NCBI GenBank assembly: GCA_016124375.1 | Contig: WGNV01000002.1 | Span: forward strand, 62,001 to 126,000 | Direction of reading: 5' to 3' | Source of the DNA: Tepidisphaera sp. | GTDB taxonomy: Bacteria > Planctomycetota > Phycisphaerae > Phycisphaerales > UBA1924 | DNA length: 64,000 nt | Shown: one piece after another, positions 36,227 through 46,500 of the stretch | How the letters are laid out: each line of letters starts with the position of its first letter | Position numbering within the stretch: position 1 is the stretch's first letter | The notes under the pieces: generated by a model | Told to the model about the DNA's origin: nothing | Databases searched by the model: none | Seen by the model: only the letters and a program-made list of their open reading frames with translations | Position numbers and translations under genes: made by a program

Positions 36227-38236
36227 CTACTTGGGTCCGGAGCCCGTGCCGGCGATGGGTTCGGCGCTGGTGTCGGGTCCGGCGCTGGCGTCGCGCTTGG
36301 CGGGCCCTTCGGGCTTTGAATCTCGCGCCGAGGCCGCGAGCTTGAGCAGTCCGTCGACTTTCTTCTCCAGATCATCTCCCAGCCCCGCCCCGAATCGACG
36401 TTTGATCTCCGCCCCGAGCGCCAAGGCATAAGGCTGCTTGATGGAAACCTCAAGCCCGCGGATCCACGCCTCGGGAGGCCCTCCCGCTTCGTCCGCCGCG
36501 TCGATTCGCCCGAGCGCTGCCAGCGCCGCGCACCGAAGCGTGCGAAAGCCCCGTGGCGCCGGAGCCGCCCCGGGTCCGAAGAAGGGCGACGACTCGAGGG
36601 TGATAAGCGCCTGGTCCGGCTCGCGCGCGGTCAGTTGCAGATCCGCCAGGGTCATCATGCCCTCGCCCAGGGCGGGCAGCATGCGCGGATCGGCCCGTTC
36701 GCTCATCTCCCGCTCGTCAGCCGTCAGTTGCTTGAGCAGCGTGACGCGGAGCGCGTCGTCCTTCACGTCCTTGGTCACCTGCAGCAGATCGGTGGCATTG
36801 AGCGCCCGCGCCAGGCGGGTGATCCCCGCCAGGGCGGTGTCGAGCGATGGCCTGGGCAGCGAGATGAGCGTGAGGAGCCCCTGGGCGGTGGGCTCGTGCT
36901 GCAGCAGCGCACGCGACGCCGCGTCGAAGAGGTCCTGATCGTCGCGGGCGGCCTTCACGATGTCGTCCAGAAACTCCGGATACCAAAGGAGCGCCTCGAC
37001 CACCGAGTTACGCACAGAGCCCTCGCGGGCGAACAGAAGTGGCCGCAGCCTCAACCGGTCGGCCTCGTTTCCCAGCGTCGCCAGCACGCTGCACGCGCTC
37101 GGGGTCAGTTGGTCGTCGTTCCAGGTTCTCACCAGCGTCAGCAGGCGTTCCTGATTGTCGCTGTCGAGGTGCGCCGACTTGTACAGACTCCACGCCGCAT
37201 CGCACGCCGGGTCCCGTGCCGGGCCGGGCGATGCGAGCCATTTGAGCACGGTTTCGATCTGCTCGGGGTTTGGCCATCTGGCCGCGGCCGTCAGCAGCGC
37301 TGCCGCCGCCGAAGGGTCGTGCTCCAGGAGCAGTGCCCGGGTCACCACTTCGGGTGCGCGATCGGGCGCCAGTTGGCGCACCAGCCGGGCGGCGCTCATG
37401 CGCACCTCCGGATTCGGATCGGCAAGCAGGTTCAAGATCGCCTCTCCCACCCCCGGACCGATCGCGCCCGATGCCGAGAGCTCGCGCGACACCAGTTCAA
37501 GCCCGGTGTTTCGAACCGCGGGCTCGGAATCGGTGAGCATCGATTCCAGCAGCGGGCCCCGCTCTTCGGGCGGCGTCGAGACGTGCAGACGCCGCAGCGC
37601 ATCGGCCAACTTCAGCGATAGATCGTTGATCCGTGTCTCGTCGGCGTCGCTGCGTTTGGCCAAGGCCCGGAGCACTTCGCCCCGCCAGGCTTCCTCGCTC
37701 AGCCCGTCCATCCGCTGCAGCCATTCCTGCCATGCCTTGGCGTCGTCGGGGATGTCGTCGCGCCCCGAAAGGTGACGCAGGGCTTGGAATGCCGCGATCC
37801 GCACGTCGTCCGGATGTTCATCACCCGCGTATTCGACGGCCAGCCGCGCCGCTTCTCGCGAGCGGAACGAACCAAGCGCTCCAAGTACCTTGGACTGTTC
37901 CTCCGCGGGCGTCTTGGGCAGGCGATCGGCGATGATCGCGAACAACTCGGGTGGGGCCTCAGCCCGGGAGGCCAGCGCCTTGAGCACAAACGGCCCACCC
38001 CCGGACCCCGCCAGAGGCCGCGCGATCTCACCTCGCAGCGCTTCGCGGATCGCCTCGTCGGCGCTCTGATCCAGCAGCGCCTGGGCGGCTTGCAGCCTGG
38101 TCTTGTCCGCCGCCGATCCGTCTCGCAGCACGGTCAGCCAATCGGTGCTCGGCGCGACCCCGTATGACCACGGGGTCGCGCCCCCGGCCACCAGCGCCAG
38201 CACCCACCAAGCCGAGTTTCGCCGCCAAATCCCCAC
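36227..38236 (-). CDS. HEAT-repeat protein
   Basis: 669 residues, exported or membrane-anchored: the start WWVLALVAGGATPWSYG is a signal or anchor. The body is a series of helical HEAT-like repeats (LLADPNPEVRMSAARLVRQL, AAFQALRHLSG) up to about residue 450. The C-terminal ~200 residues are less repetitive and end in a Pro/Ser-rich tail. GTG 38236 was chosen for AAGGGAG upstream and the signal segment; the frame opens further to 38359 without support. Probably a periplasmic protein-binding scaffold; partner unknown. Confidence 0.75.
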   Translation of the reverse strand: MGIWRRNSAWWVLALVAGGATPWSYGVAPSTDWLTVLRDGSAADKTRLQAAQALLDQSADEAIREALRGEIARPLAGSGGGPFVLKALASRAEAPPELFAIIADRLPKTPAEEQSKVLGALGSFRSREAARLAVEYAGDEHPDDVRIAAFQALRHLSGRDDIPDDAKAWQEWLQRMDGLSEEAWRGEVLRALAKRSDADETRINDLSLKLADALRRLHVSTPPEERGPLLESMLTDSEPAVRNTGLELVSRELSASGAIGPGVGEAILNLLADPNPEVRMSAARLVRQLAPDRAPEVVTRALLLEHDPSAAAALLTAAARWPNPEQIETVLKWLASPGPARDPACDAAWSLYKSAHLDSDNQERLLTLVRTWNDDQLTPSACSVLATLGNEADRLRLRPLLFAREGSVRNSVVEALLWYPEFLDDIVKAARDDQDLFDAASRALLQHEPTAQGLLTLISLPRPSLDTALAGITRLARALNATDLLQVTKDVKDDALRVTLLKQLTADEREMSERADPRMLPALGEGMMTLADLQLTAREPDQALITLESSPFFGPGAAPAPRGFRTLRCAALAALGRIDAADEAGGPPEAWIRGLEVSIKQPYALALGAEIKRRFGAGLGDDLEKKVDGLLKLAASARDSKPEGPAKRDASAGPDTSAEPIAGTGSGPK

Positions 38237-38431
38237 GCCGTGCTCCCTTGCCCGAAACCCCCCTCCGAGCCTGGTTCGTCGGGACTTCCAATGACACATC
38301 ATGCGCCGTGAGCGGCTTCCGCTGCGCCATATTCGGTCGCCCAGGGGGCGAGGCTGCACAAACTCCGCGTGCGGCCGCGAGTTTCTACCGACGCCGCACC
38401 GTTGAGGTTCGAACCTCTCACAGTTCTGCGG

Positions 38432-40021
38432 CTATCGGGCGAACTCGATCGCCCGCGTCTCCCGCAGCACCGTAACGCGGATCTCGCCCGGGAAGGTCAT
38501 CTCTTCGCTCACCTTTTTGGCGATGTTGTGGGCGATCAGGAAGGCCTGGTCGTCATCGACCTTGGCGGCATCCACCATCACCCGCACCTCGCGCCCGGCC
38601 TGGATCGCGTACGCCTCGGTGACGCCCTTGTACTGCATCGCGATGTCCTGCAGCTCGTTGAGCCGCTGGATGTACTTCTCCATGCTCTCGCGCCGGGCCC
38701 CGGGGCGGGCGGAGCTGACGGCGTCCGCGGCCATCACGATTGGGGTATAAAAGCTCGTCGACGGGATGTCGGCGTGGTGCCCGCCGATGGCGTTCAAGAC
38801 CGGTTCCTTTTCGCCGAACTGGCGGGCGAAGTCCATGCCGATCTTGGGGTGGCCGCCCTCCATCTCGTGGTCCATGGCCTTGCCGATGTCGTGGAGAAAG
38901 CCACAGCGACGGGCGATGGTGCCGTCCAGCCCGAGCTGGTCGGCGATGATCTGGCAGAGGAACGCGACCTCGACGCTGTGGCGAAGCACGTTTTGGCCAT
39001 AACTGGTGCGGTACATCAGCTTGCCCATGGCTTCGCTGACCTTGGGGTGCACACCCCGCAGGTTGACCTCGAGCACGGCGTCCCGCCCGGCCTTGATGAC
39101 CTTCTCGTTGATCTCCCCCTTGACCTTTTCGACGACTTCCTCGATGCGGGTCGGGTGCATGCGTCCGTCGGCCACCAGCCGCTCCAGCGCTTCGACCGCG
39201 ACCGCCTGCCGCACCTTGTCGAAGCAGGAGACGACGATGACGCCCGGAGTGTCATCGACGATGATGTCGACGCCCGTGGCCTTCTCGATGGCCCGGATGT
39301 TGCGCCCCTCGCGTCCGATGATCCGCCCTTTGATGTCGTCGCTGGGAATCGCCACGCTCCGCACGGTGCTCTCGCTGGTGTGCTCGCTGGCGTAGCGCTG
39401 GATCGCCATCAGGGTGATCTCGCGGGCCTTGTCCTTGGCCTGGGTCTCGGCCTCGTCGATGATCCGCCGCGTCGCCTTGGCGACCTCGTGCCGGGCTTCT
39501 TCTTCCACGCGCTGCAGCAGCATTTCCTTGGCCTGCTCGCGCGAAAGCCCGCTGGCCTTTTGCAACGCGTCCTTCTGCTGCTCGACCAGCGCGTCGATCT
39601 CGGTTTCCTTTTTCGCCAGGCGCCCCTCTCGCTCTCGCACGCTTTCGAGCTGCTTCTGCAGGCTGGCGTCTTTTTGGGCGACCGCCTCTTCCTTGCGATC
39701 AAACGCGTCCTCACGCTTGGTCAGGCGGCGCTCGGCCTCGCGGTGCTCGTCCCAGGCCTTTTGCAGTTCGGCGTCGGCCTTTTCCTTGCGTTGCAGGGCC
39801 GCGCGTTCGGCTTCCAGCCGGATCCGTTCGGCATTGGCCTTCGCTTCCGCCTCGGCGCGGGTCGCCAGGGCCCTGGCCTCTTCGCTGGCGGCAGCCGCCG
39901 CCTTGGCGCCCATCAGACGGGCCACCGTCACACCCAACCCCAAGCCCACCAGCAGCGCCACGGCCCCGATGCCGATCTCGGTCACGCCGATCGCGCCCAG
40001 CACATACATGCTCATGTCCAT
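38432..40021 (-). CDS. rny: Ribonuclease Y
   Basis: 529-residue membrane-anchored endoribonuclease that starts mRNA decay. N-terminal TM (IGAVALLVGLGLGVTVARL), a long coiled coil of Glu/Ala/Lys (about 40-200), a KH domain (SDDIKGRIIGREGRNIRAIE) and an HD domain (CGFLHDIGKAMDHE, GHHADIP). ATG 40021 (or GTG 40024) lies after AGGAGG. Length and order match the family. It is preceded by an unusually long 523-bp divergent intergenic region with a foldable motif at 40244-40288. Confidence 0.94.
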   Translation of the reverse strand: MDMSMYVLGAIGVTEIGIGAVALLVGLGLGVTVARLMGAKAAAAASEEARALATRAEAEAKANAERIRLEAERAALQRKEKADAELQKAWDEHREAERRLTKREDAFDRKEEAVAQKDASLQKQLESVREREGRLAKKETEIDALVEQQKDALQKASGLSREQAKEMLLQRVEEEARHEVAKATRRIIDEAETQAKDKAREITLMAIQRYASEHTSESTVRSVAIPSDDIKGRIIGREGRNIRAIEKATGVDIIVDDTPGVIVVSCFDKVRQAVAVEALERLVADGRMHPTRIEEVVEKVKGEINEKVIKAGRDAVLEVNLRGVHPKVSEAMGKLMYRTSYGQNVLRHSVEVAFLCQIIADQLGLDGTIARRCGFLHDIGKAMDHEMEGGHPKIGMDFARQFGEKEPVLNAIGGHHADIPSTSFYTPIVMAADAVSSARPGARRESMEKYIQRLNELQDIAMQYKGVTEAYAIQAGREVRVMVDAAKVDDDQAFLIAHNIAKKVSEEMTFPGEIRVTVLRETRAIEFAR

Positions 40022-40544
40022 CACGTTGCGTACCTCCTGCGCGGGCAAGCCTCGCGGCGGCGGTCCAACGTCTCAATCTGTTCAGTGGTTCGAAAAGCCC
40101 CGGAACAACGCCGGATCACACGCCCGCGCCGCGCGACAACCGCCCCCAGACCTTACCGCCTGAGGCGATTCCGCTGATCTTCTCAGCCGCGCTCGCGCTG
40201 CGACCCACGCCTGAATCTCCGACGCCGGACAGCCGGCACAGATCGGGTTGACACGAATGACCGAGCCGCGGGTCAACCCGCCCGCGGCACATGCAAGGGC
40301 TCTCGAACCGCGTTGCCCGACCTCGCCCGCCAACACACCGTGAATAAGAGAACAAGGATCGCGGGGGAAGCGAACAACGCATGAACACATCGCGTTGACT
40401 TGGCCACCGAGTTGTCTGAAACACTCCACGAACGCCGATATCCTAGCACGCCCCTGGAGGTTTGTTTGGATCGTGTTGCGATCCGACAGCCCCATCGGCA
40501 CCCGCTTTTCCTATCAAGCACCGAACATTCGACGGAGCCCCCCG
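40022..40544. other. Long divergent intergenic region
   Basis: 523 bp between rny (minus) and the lipoprotein gene (plus). It contains the paired inverted repeats at 40244-40288 and a short GATCG-TGTTG-CGATC hairpin near 40470. I see no tRNA, tmRNA, RNase P, 6S or SRP RNA signature and no convincing ORF. A small RNA or a long 5' leader is possible. Confidence 0.5.
40244..40288 (-). promoter_or_regulatory. Overlapping inverted repeats able to form a pseudoknot or switch
   Basis: GCCGCGGG (40265-40272) pairs with CCCGCGGC (40281-40288). The 8-nt loop between them is itself complementary to an upstream arm: CGGGTTGAC (40244-40252) with GTCAACCCG (40272-40280). Both stems are perfect. On either strand this could be an H-type pseudoknot or two alternative hairpins in the leader of rny or of the lipoprotein gene. 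Confidence 0.45.
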
Positions 40545-41327
40545 ATGCTCACCCACCTCCCCTTGCCGAAGACTCTGATTCTCGCCGCCCTCGCGGGTGC
40601 GATCGTGGGGGGGTGTGCCGATTCGAAAGTCCAACGGGCCACAGGCCTCACTCCTGGGGCGGACATGGTAAAGGTGGATGCCGATGCGCCGTACGTGCCC
40701 GGCTCGCCCGTAGCCATTGACATCGAAAATCCCGGGGGCGATGTGCTCGTCGTCGTCGATGCCGCCCTGACGATGCCGCAGATCCGCGCGACCAGCATGC
40801 ACGAGGGCGACAACCAGGGCGCCGCCCCGTGGGCCGCGGCCACACTGGCCCCCAGCGGCGTCGCCGCCACCCAGGCAGCGCCAATTTTGCGCGTACTCGC
40901 GGCCGACGTTTCCGGCGCCAAGCACCGAACTTCGCTCGAGGTCCGCGTGCCCGCCTGCGCGGGCGTGCGGGTGCGAAATCAGGACGGCGCCGTGACGCTC
41001 CAGGGCGTCGGCGGCGCGATCGATGTTCAGAACGGTTCGCCGCTGTCGCCGGGCGGCTCAATCACGCTGCTGACCGATGCGAAACTCGACGCGCCCCTGC
41101 TGCTCGAGACCGCCTCCGGTCCGATTCGCGTCGAGTTCCCCGCCTCGAGCCGGCTGAATGTCGACGCGAGCAGCCGGAACGGCGCCGTATCGGTCCAGGC
41201 GACCGGTGTACGCCTTGGCCAGGTCAGCGCGACCAAGCAGTCCTGGTCTGCGGCCATCAACGGGGGCGACGCTCCGGCCAGGATCTCAACCGAATCGGGC
41301 GACATCACTCTGAGACTCAAACGCTGA
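40545..41327 (+). CDS. DUF4097-like lipoprotein
   Basis: 260 residues. Signal peptide with lipobox IVGGC (Cys at about 25). The body has the repeating short beta-strand pattern of DUF4097-type adhesin-like proteins: VRVRNQDGAVTLQGVGGAID, then VDASSRNGAVSVQATG and ARISTESGDITLRLKR. ATG 40545 directly precedes the signal peptide. Envelope location is likely; function unknown. Confidence 0.75.
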   Translation: MLTHLPLPKTLILAALAGAIVGGCADSKVQRATGLTPGADMVKVDADAPYVPGSPVAIDIENPGGDVLVVVDAALTMPQIRATSMHEGDNQGAAPWAAATLAPSGVAATQAAPILRVLAADVSGAKHRTSLEVRVPACAGVRVRNQDGAVTLQGVGGAIDVQNGSPLSPGGSITLLTDAKLDAPLLLETASGPIRVEFPASSRLNVDASSRNGAVSVQATGVRLGQVSATKQSWSAAINGGDAPARISTESGDITLRLKR

Positions 41328-41357
41328 GGCGGGCTTCGCCAACGCCCATCGCTGGAC

Positions 41358-42314
41358 CTACGCGGCGATCTTGCCCTTCTGCCCCACGCTCCCGCGGCTC
41401 AGGGTGTCGACGTATCGCACGATCTGGTTCACGACAAACTCGCGGTGCGCAGGGTTGAACGCGAACTCGAACGCCGCGCCCACATACAGGTTCTGACCGC
41501 TGTCCAAATGCGTGTGCACCAGTTTCGCCGTGATGCCCAGGGGCAGCGGCACGTGAGGCTGCAGGTGTACCCGCATCCAGCACAGTTTGGTTCGCCCGGC
41601 TGCTGCCGTGTCGTCCTTGCCGACCAGCAGGCCCACGCCGCCCCCGCCCACGTTCATGAGCTGGGCGCTGAACTTGGGGCCCACCTCGGGCAAAATGTCC
41701 GCCGCGTCACCCTTCACGACGCCGGTGCGGATCGCGTCGAGGATTCGTTCCTTGTTGGCCGCCTCCGCCATCACCACGCTCGAAGGCTGCAGCAATGGCC
41801 ACACGTCAACGCGGGGCAGTCGCAGCTCGGCGGTCGAGACGCGCAGGAAGTCACGCCGGTAGCAGCGTTCGACCTTCTCCGGCGCCGACAGCTTCAGCCC
41901 GATCGCCCGCGAGCCCGGGAACAAAGGCGCCTGGCCGATGGTGCGCGTCCGAAAGATCCACTTGTTCTGGCCCACCGTCATCACCGCGACCAGTTCCAGC
42001 CCGTTGGAAAGGTGCACGGGCTGGCCGGCGGCCGAGGGCATGTCCACCAGCAGTTCGGTGTCGCTCACGTGCAGCAGACGCACCCGCCACATGAGGTCGC
42101 CCTGGGTGTCGTCGTCCGTACCGTTTTCCGGCCGGGCGACGGAGAACTCAATGCCCCCGCCCCGATCCGCGATCTGTTGCAGCAGTTCACGCCAGCGTTC
42201 GGTTCGTGAGCGATGTGCGGGCACGGCGAGTCTCCATGAGTCGTGATCCGGCCGCGATACATCCGCGGCCGTTCCGGACACTGGCTCATCGGGCCGCGTT
42301 GAGGTGTTCTTCAT
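41358..42314 (-). CDS. YcgR-like PilZ-domain protein
   Basis: 318 residues. N-terminal YcgR-type beta domain (GLELVAVMTVGQNKWIFRTRTI) followed by a PilZ domain with the RxxxR box RRDFLRVS near residue 155. The second c-di-GMP box is NVGGGGVG near residue 230, where Gly replaces the usual Ser. Predicted c-di-GMP receptor acting on motility or surface machinery. Divergent from the DUF3299 gene. The substitution leaves ligand binding uncertain. Confidence 0.82.
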   Translation of the reverse strand: MKNTSTRPDEPVSGTAADVSRPDHDSWRLAVPAHRSRTERWRELLQQIADRGGGIEFSVARPENGTDDDTQGDLMWRVRLLHVSDTELLVDMPSAAGQPVHLSNGLELVAVMTVGQNKWIFRTRTIGQAPLFPGSRAIGLKLSAPEKVERCYRRDFLRVSTAELRLPRVDVWPLLQPSSVVMAEAANKERILDAIRTGVVKGDAADILPEVGPKFSAQLMNVGGGGVGLLVGKDDTAAAGRTKLCWMRVHLQPHVPLPLGITAKLVHTHLDSGQNLYVGAAFEFAFNPAHREFVVNQIVRYVDTLSRGSVGQKGKIAA

Positions 42315-42516
42315 CCGCTGCCGGAGGCACCCGGCAACCAGCGTCCCAGAATCCAGGCGTCTGGGGAATCGTGCCGGTTGTGACGATCACGCCGCCTGCT
42401 TGCCGGGGCATGATCCCGCCTCATCGGGGGGAGCTTTCGGGCGTACTGTCTCTCGTCTTTGGGCCGCTGCCCGTTGGCCGGGCGCCCGCCGACTTGCCGA
42501 AGGAGTGGACGCTCCC

Positions 42517-43443
42517 ATGAAAATCTTCTGGACGCTTGTGGTGCTTGCGGTCGGGGCATGCGTCGCCTTCCTGGCGATGGGCCAGAGCGAACACGGCTCC
42601 GTGGCGACGGTCGACGCCACCAAGTCGTCTCCGGATATCCTCGAAACAAGGCAAGCCGTCGCGGCAGACACGCCTGCGCCAGCGATCGCCGCCCCAGCAG
42701 TCGCTCCTTCCGGCACCAAGGTCGCCGGGTCCAAGCCGATCGAAACCGCGATGGCTGCCCCGGCACCCGCAGCCATCGCTCCCATCGCCCCGGCTGAGGC
42801 GGTGCCCCCCGCCCCCGCACATGCGAACCCCGCGCCGGCCAAGGCCGCGCCTCCCGCCGCCGAACCCGCCGACTCCATCGCGCCAAGCGAAGAGATGCCC
42901 GACAAGATCGACGGCTACGAGGTCATCCCCGCCCTGGTGCAGCACAACGACGACGGCACCACCACCCTCGATTCCACCTACACCATCAAGGGCGACGGCA
43001 CCAAAGCCAATCCGTATGAAGTCACCTGGGAAATGCTCACCAGCGCCCAGCAGACCTTCGACCCCAAGGCCGGCAAGAAGAAGATCCCCGGCGTCGTTGC
43101 GTTCGTCCATCGCAAGTACGTGCGCGTGCGGGGCTACATCGCGTTTCCTCTGCAGGTGAAGGAGCCCCGCGAGCTGCTCTCGATGCTCAACCAGTGGGAC
43201 GGCTGCTGCATCGGTGTGCCGCCCACGCCTTACGACGCTATCGAGGTGAATCTCACCGAGAGCGTCGTCGGCAACGCGCGGTTTGCAACCGCGGGAAGCG
43301 TCACCGGCAAGTTCCTCGTCAAGCCCTACGTCACAGGCGACTGGCTGGTCGGTCTCTACGTCATGAACCAAGGCGCGCTCGACAACACCGACTTCGGCGG
43401 CAAGGGCGGCGGCACGTCCTCTGGCTCCAACGGCGGTTACTGA
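42517..43443 (+). CDS. DUF3299-like secreted protein
   Basis: 308 residues. Signal anchor MKIFWTLVVLAVGACVAFLAMG, then ~100 residues of Ala/Pro linker, then a C-terminal domain with VRVRGYIAFPLQ, DGCCIGVPPTPYDAIEV and GSVTGKFLVKPYV, the DUF3299 pattern with its conserved Cys. AAGGAG precedes ATG 42517. Periplasmic or envelope protein of unknown role. Gly/Ser-rich end. Confidence 0.75.
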   Translation: MKIFWTLVVLAVGACVAFLAMGQSEHGSVATVDATKSSPDILETRQAVAADTPAPAIAAPAVAPSGTKVAGSKPIETAMAAPAPAAIAPIAPAEAVPPAPAHANPAPAKAAPPAAEPADSIAPSEEMPDKIDGYEVIPALVQHNDDGTTTLDSTYTIKGDGTKANPYEVTWEMLTSAQQTFDPKAGKKKIPGVVAFVHRKYVRVRGYIAFPLQVKEPRELLSMLNQWDGCCIGVPPTPYDAIEVNLTESVVGNARFATAGSVTGKFLVKPYVTGDWLVGLYVMNQGALDNTDFGGKGGGTSSGSNGGY

Positions 43444-43505
43444 AGACGGTCTTCCTTCAGGCCTGAGGTTCGCGTTTCGACGGCTCGACGTTGCAGGCCC
43501 CGGGG

Positions 43506-46500
43506 CTACTTCGCCCCCGGCGGCTTCAACTTGTCCTTGAGCAGGTCTCCCAGGCCCTTCTTGATCAGGTCCTCGGGCTTCAGGTTCTTGAAGACGCTCT
43601 TGGCAGCGAGCTCGAAATCCGGCGACGTCTTGGGTTTGTCCAGTGGCCCCTTGGTGCGGAAAGGCACCTTGGTCAACGCGTCGATCACGGGCGAGGCCTT
43701 GCCCAGAAAACCACCCATCCCGTTGTTGAACGCCGCGGCCGCACTGTCGCTGAGCGCCCCAAACGGCACCCACGTCAACACATCCACCTGCTTCTGCACC
43801 AGGTCGACCGTGCCTTCGGTCGTCACATCGAACGACCCGAACGGCACCCGCCACGCGTCGTAGGTCGCGACACCGTTGCGCAGTCTCACATCCAGCGGGT
43901 CCAGCCGCCGCCCGACCGTGCCCTCGGTCTTTTGGTTCAACAACCCGAGAATGTCTTTGAACGCGCCGCTGGTCTCAAAGCGGCACTCGCCCGGATCCAC
44001 CCGCACATCTCCGTTGAGCTTGCTCAGGTCATTATCCAGCGGCACCCGAAGATCGGTGCCCACGACCGTCGCCGGCGCCTGCTTGGCGGACTTCTCCACA
44101 ACTCCGATAAGAGGCAGCACCCCGATGAACCGCGCGCTCATCTGGGGCGTCAGCTCGAGCACCCGCACGTCCAGCGGCTTCTCGCTCACGAACACCCCGT
44201 CCGTCACCGTGCCCCGCAGCGACATGGTCGCCCGCTCCGACTGCATGGTGAAATCGATCAGAGGCGGCGCCGTCGACGCGGGCGTGCTCGCGCCCGGCGC
44301 GGGGGGCACCACCGGATACCGCTCCACTGTCATCTTGACGCTCGTGACCGGGCCCAGGCCATCGACCAGTGCGCCCTTCTGCTTCAGCAGCGAATCAACC
44401 AGCGCCGTGGGCACCATGGGAAGATCGCCAAGGATCGCCACGAGCGCCTGCGAGACATCAAACGCCCCGCTGGGCGCAAACGCCCGCGTGACCTGCCCCG
44501 ACAGCGACATGCCCTTGGCCGCCGGGTTTTCGCCGACCACGGCTTCGGCTACGTTCAAGCGAAAGTTGATCGGGGGCCCGCCCTGCGGGGGCTTGCCGTC
44601 CGCTCCGGGCTTGGAGGCGTCAGCTTCGATCGTCACGCTCGTGCCGCTGAGGGAGATGGGCGTCGAGCCCGAGGCCATCTTAAGGCTCGGTGCGTCCAGC
44701 CCGATGCTGATGTCCGCCGCCTTCATCGGCGCCGCCGGGCCCGCCACCGGCTTCTTGGTCGGATCGAGCTGCACCGCCCGCGGGAACGAAAACTTGTTCA
44801 GCGTCAGCGTGATCGGGGCGCTCTGCACCAAGGTCAACTGCTCGCGTGCCGGCGCCTGACCGGTCGGCGCGGCTGCCGGCTGCCCCGCCGCCAGCAGCTT
44901 GTTGGCCGCGGCGACATCCGGCTCGACGCTCAGCCGGGCCGGGTTCTTGAGCTCGATCCGCTCGGGCGTGATCGACACCTTCACCGGTCCATCGCTCTTG
45001 ACGCGGGGTGCGACGATCGCCAGCGACACGTCCATCGATGCATCGCCGAAACCCTTGCCCGCGGGTGGGGGCGACAGCGCGACGGTCGTCTCCACGTTGG
45101 CGGTTCCGCCCAGGAACCCGGTGAGCAGTCCGTCCTTGCCCGTGAGCCGCTCGATCGTCTGCGTATCCAGGTTTCCGAGCTTCACGCTGGCGGTCAGTGG
45201 GCCCGCCGGCTTGCCCGAGTCGATGTCCCCCTCGACGTTGCCGTCCAGGCTCACCACCGTCTGGCCCTTGTCACCGAGCACGACGCCCCCGAGCGTCACC
45301 TTGACGTGGCGCTCTTCTGGAAGTGAGGGGCCCATCAGCGCACTCACGGGCAGCGACGCCCGCACCAGCAGGTCCTGGATCGTGATCCGCCCGATGTCCT
45401 GTTTGGTGCCGTCCGCCTTCGCCAGCGCCAGGCCATCGATCACCGTCTGACCCGGCATTCCGAACATCACGTTCGCCTTGCCGATCCGGTCGAGCTTGGG
45501 TTTGCCCGCCGCGTCGATTCCCAAGCCCAGCGGGTCGACCTCCAGCCTGATCTGGGCCGGGCCGGCCAACCGCGCCTGGCTCGCCTTGGCCAGGTCCGGC
45601 GCGTAAGCCTTCAGCACCGTCTCCAGCGTCGCGGGCGCCAGCGTCGTGCTCAGCGTCGTCTTCCGCAGTTGCACCTTCTGTGCATCCAGCACGCCGCCGG
45701 CATCGGCCCCGAAACGTGGCGCCAGCGCCGTGATCGAAACGTCAATCGCCTTGGCGTCGCTCGCCACCGCCTTGGTCGCCACCGTGACATTCAGCGGCCC
45801 GCCCAGCGTGTCGCTTACTAGCTTCGCCATGTCCAGCGGCGCCGGTTCCCCCGCCTTGGCAGGCGTCGGCGGCGGCGTGAACAGCCCCAGCATCGCATCC
45901 GGCAGGTTCTTCAGTTCCAGCGAGCCGCTGGGGCGCAGCGTCATCGGCGGGGCCATGGCGACGCTGCCGCCCTCGCCCGGCTTGAGCAACCCCTTGATGT
46001 CGAACGCACCCTTGGCTGTGAAGGGCGACCCGGCGAAGGAGCACCCCGCGTCCAGGCTGGCCGTCGCGTCGCCACCGGGCTTGAGCCCCGCGCTCAGCGA
46101 CACGCTGCCGACCTCGATTTCTCCGGGGGAACCCGCGCGAGGCTTGCCCGACGGGTCTACCGCAGTCAACGTCAGCCCGCCCAGGTCAACCTTGGCCTCG
46201 AGTGCCGCCTGATCCATCGCGAACGACCCATCCGCCTTTCGGGGCAGCGTCAACGACTTCACCAGCACCGTCGCCTTGCCGCCCGCCTGCTTGGGCGACA
46301 CCTTCCACCCCGTGGCCGGCTTGGCGAACTTGCTGGCGATCGACCCGGCGCTGGCCGCTTCGAGTGTCAGCCCCTGGGGCTTGAGCGCGAGCGCCGCGCC
46401 GCTGAGCTTGGCGCCCCCGGTCAGCGAGAGCTTGTCGCCGGTTACCAGCACATCCACATCCGCATCGCCGGGCTTGGCCCCGCTGGCCGCGGTCAGCGCC

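Noticed and set aside
40022..40544. Housekeeping RNA gene (RNase P, tmRNA, SRP or 6S) in the long gap
   Set aside because: None of the conserved cores of these RNAs was recognised.
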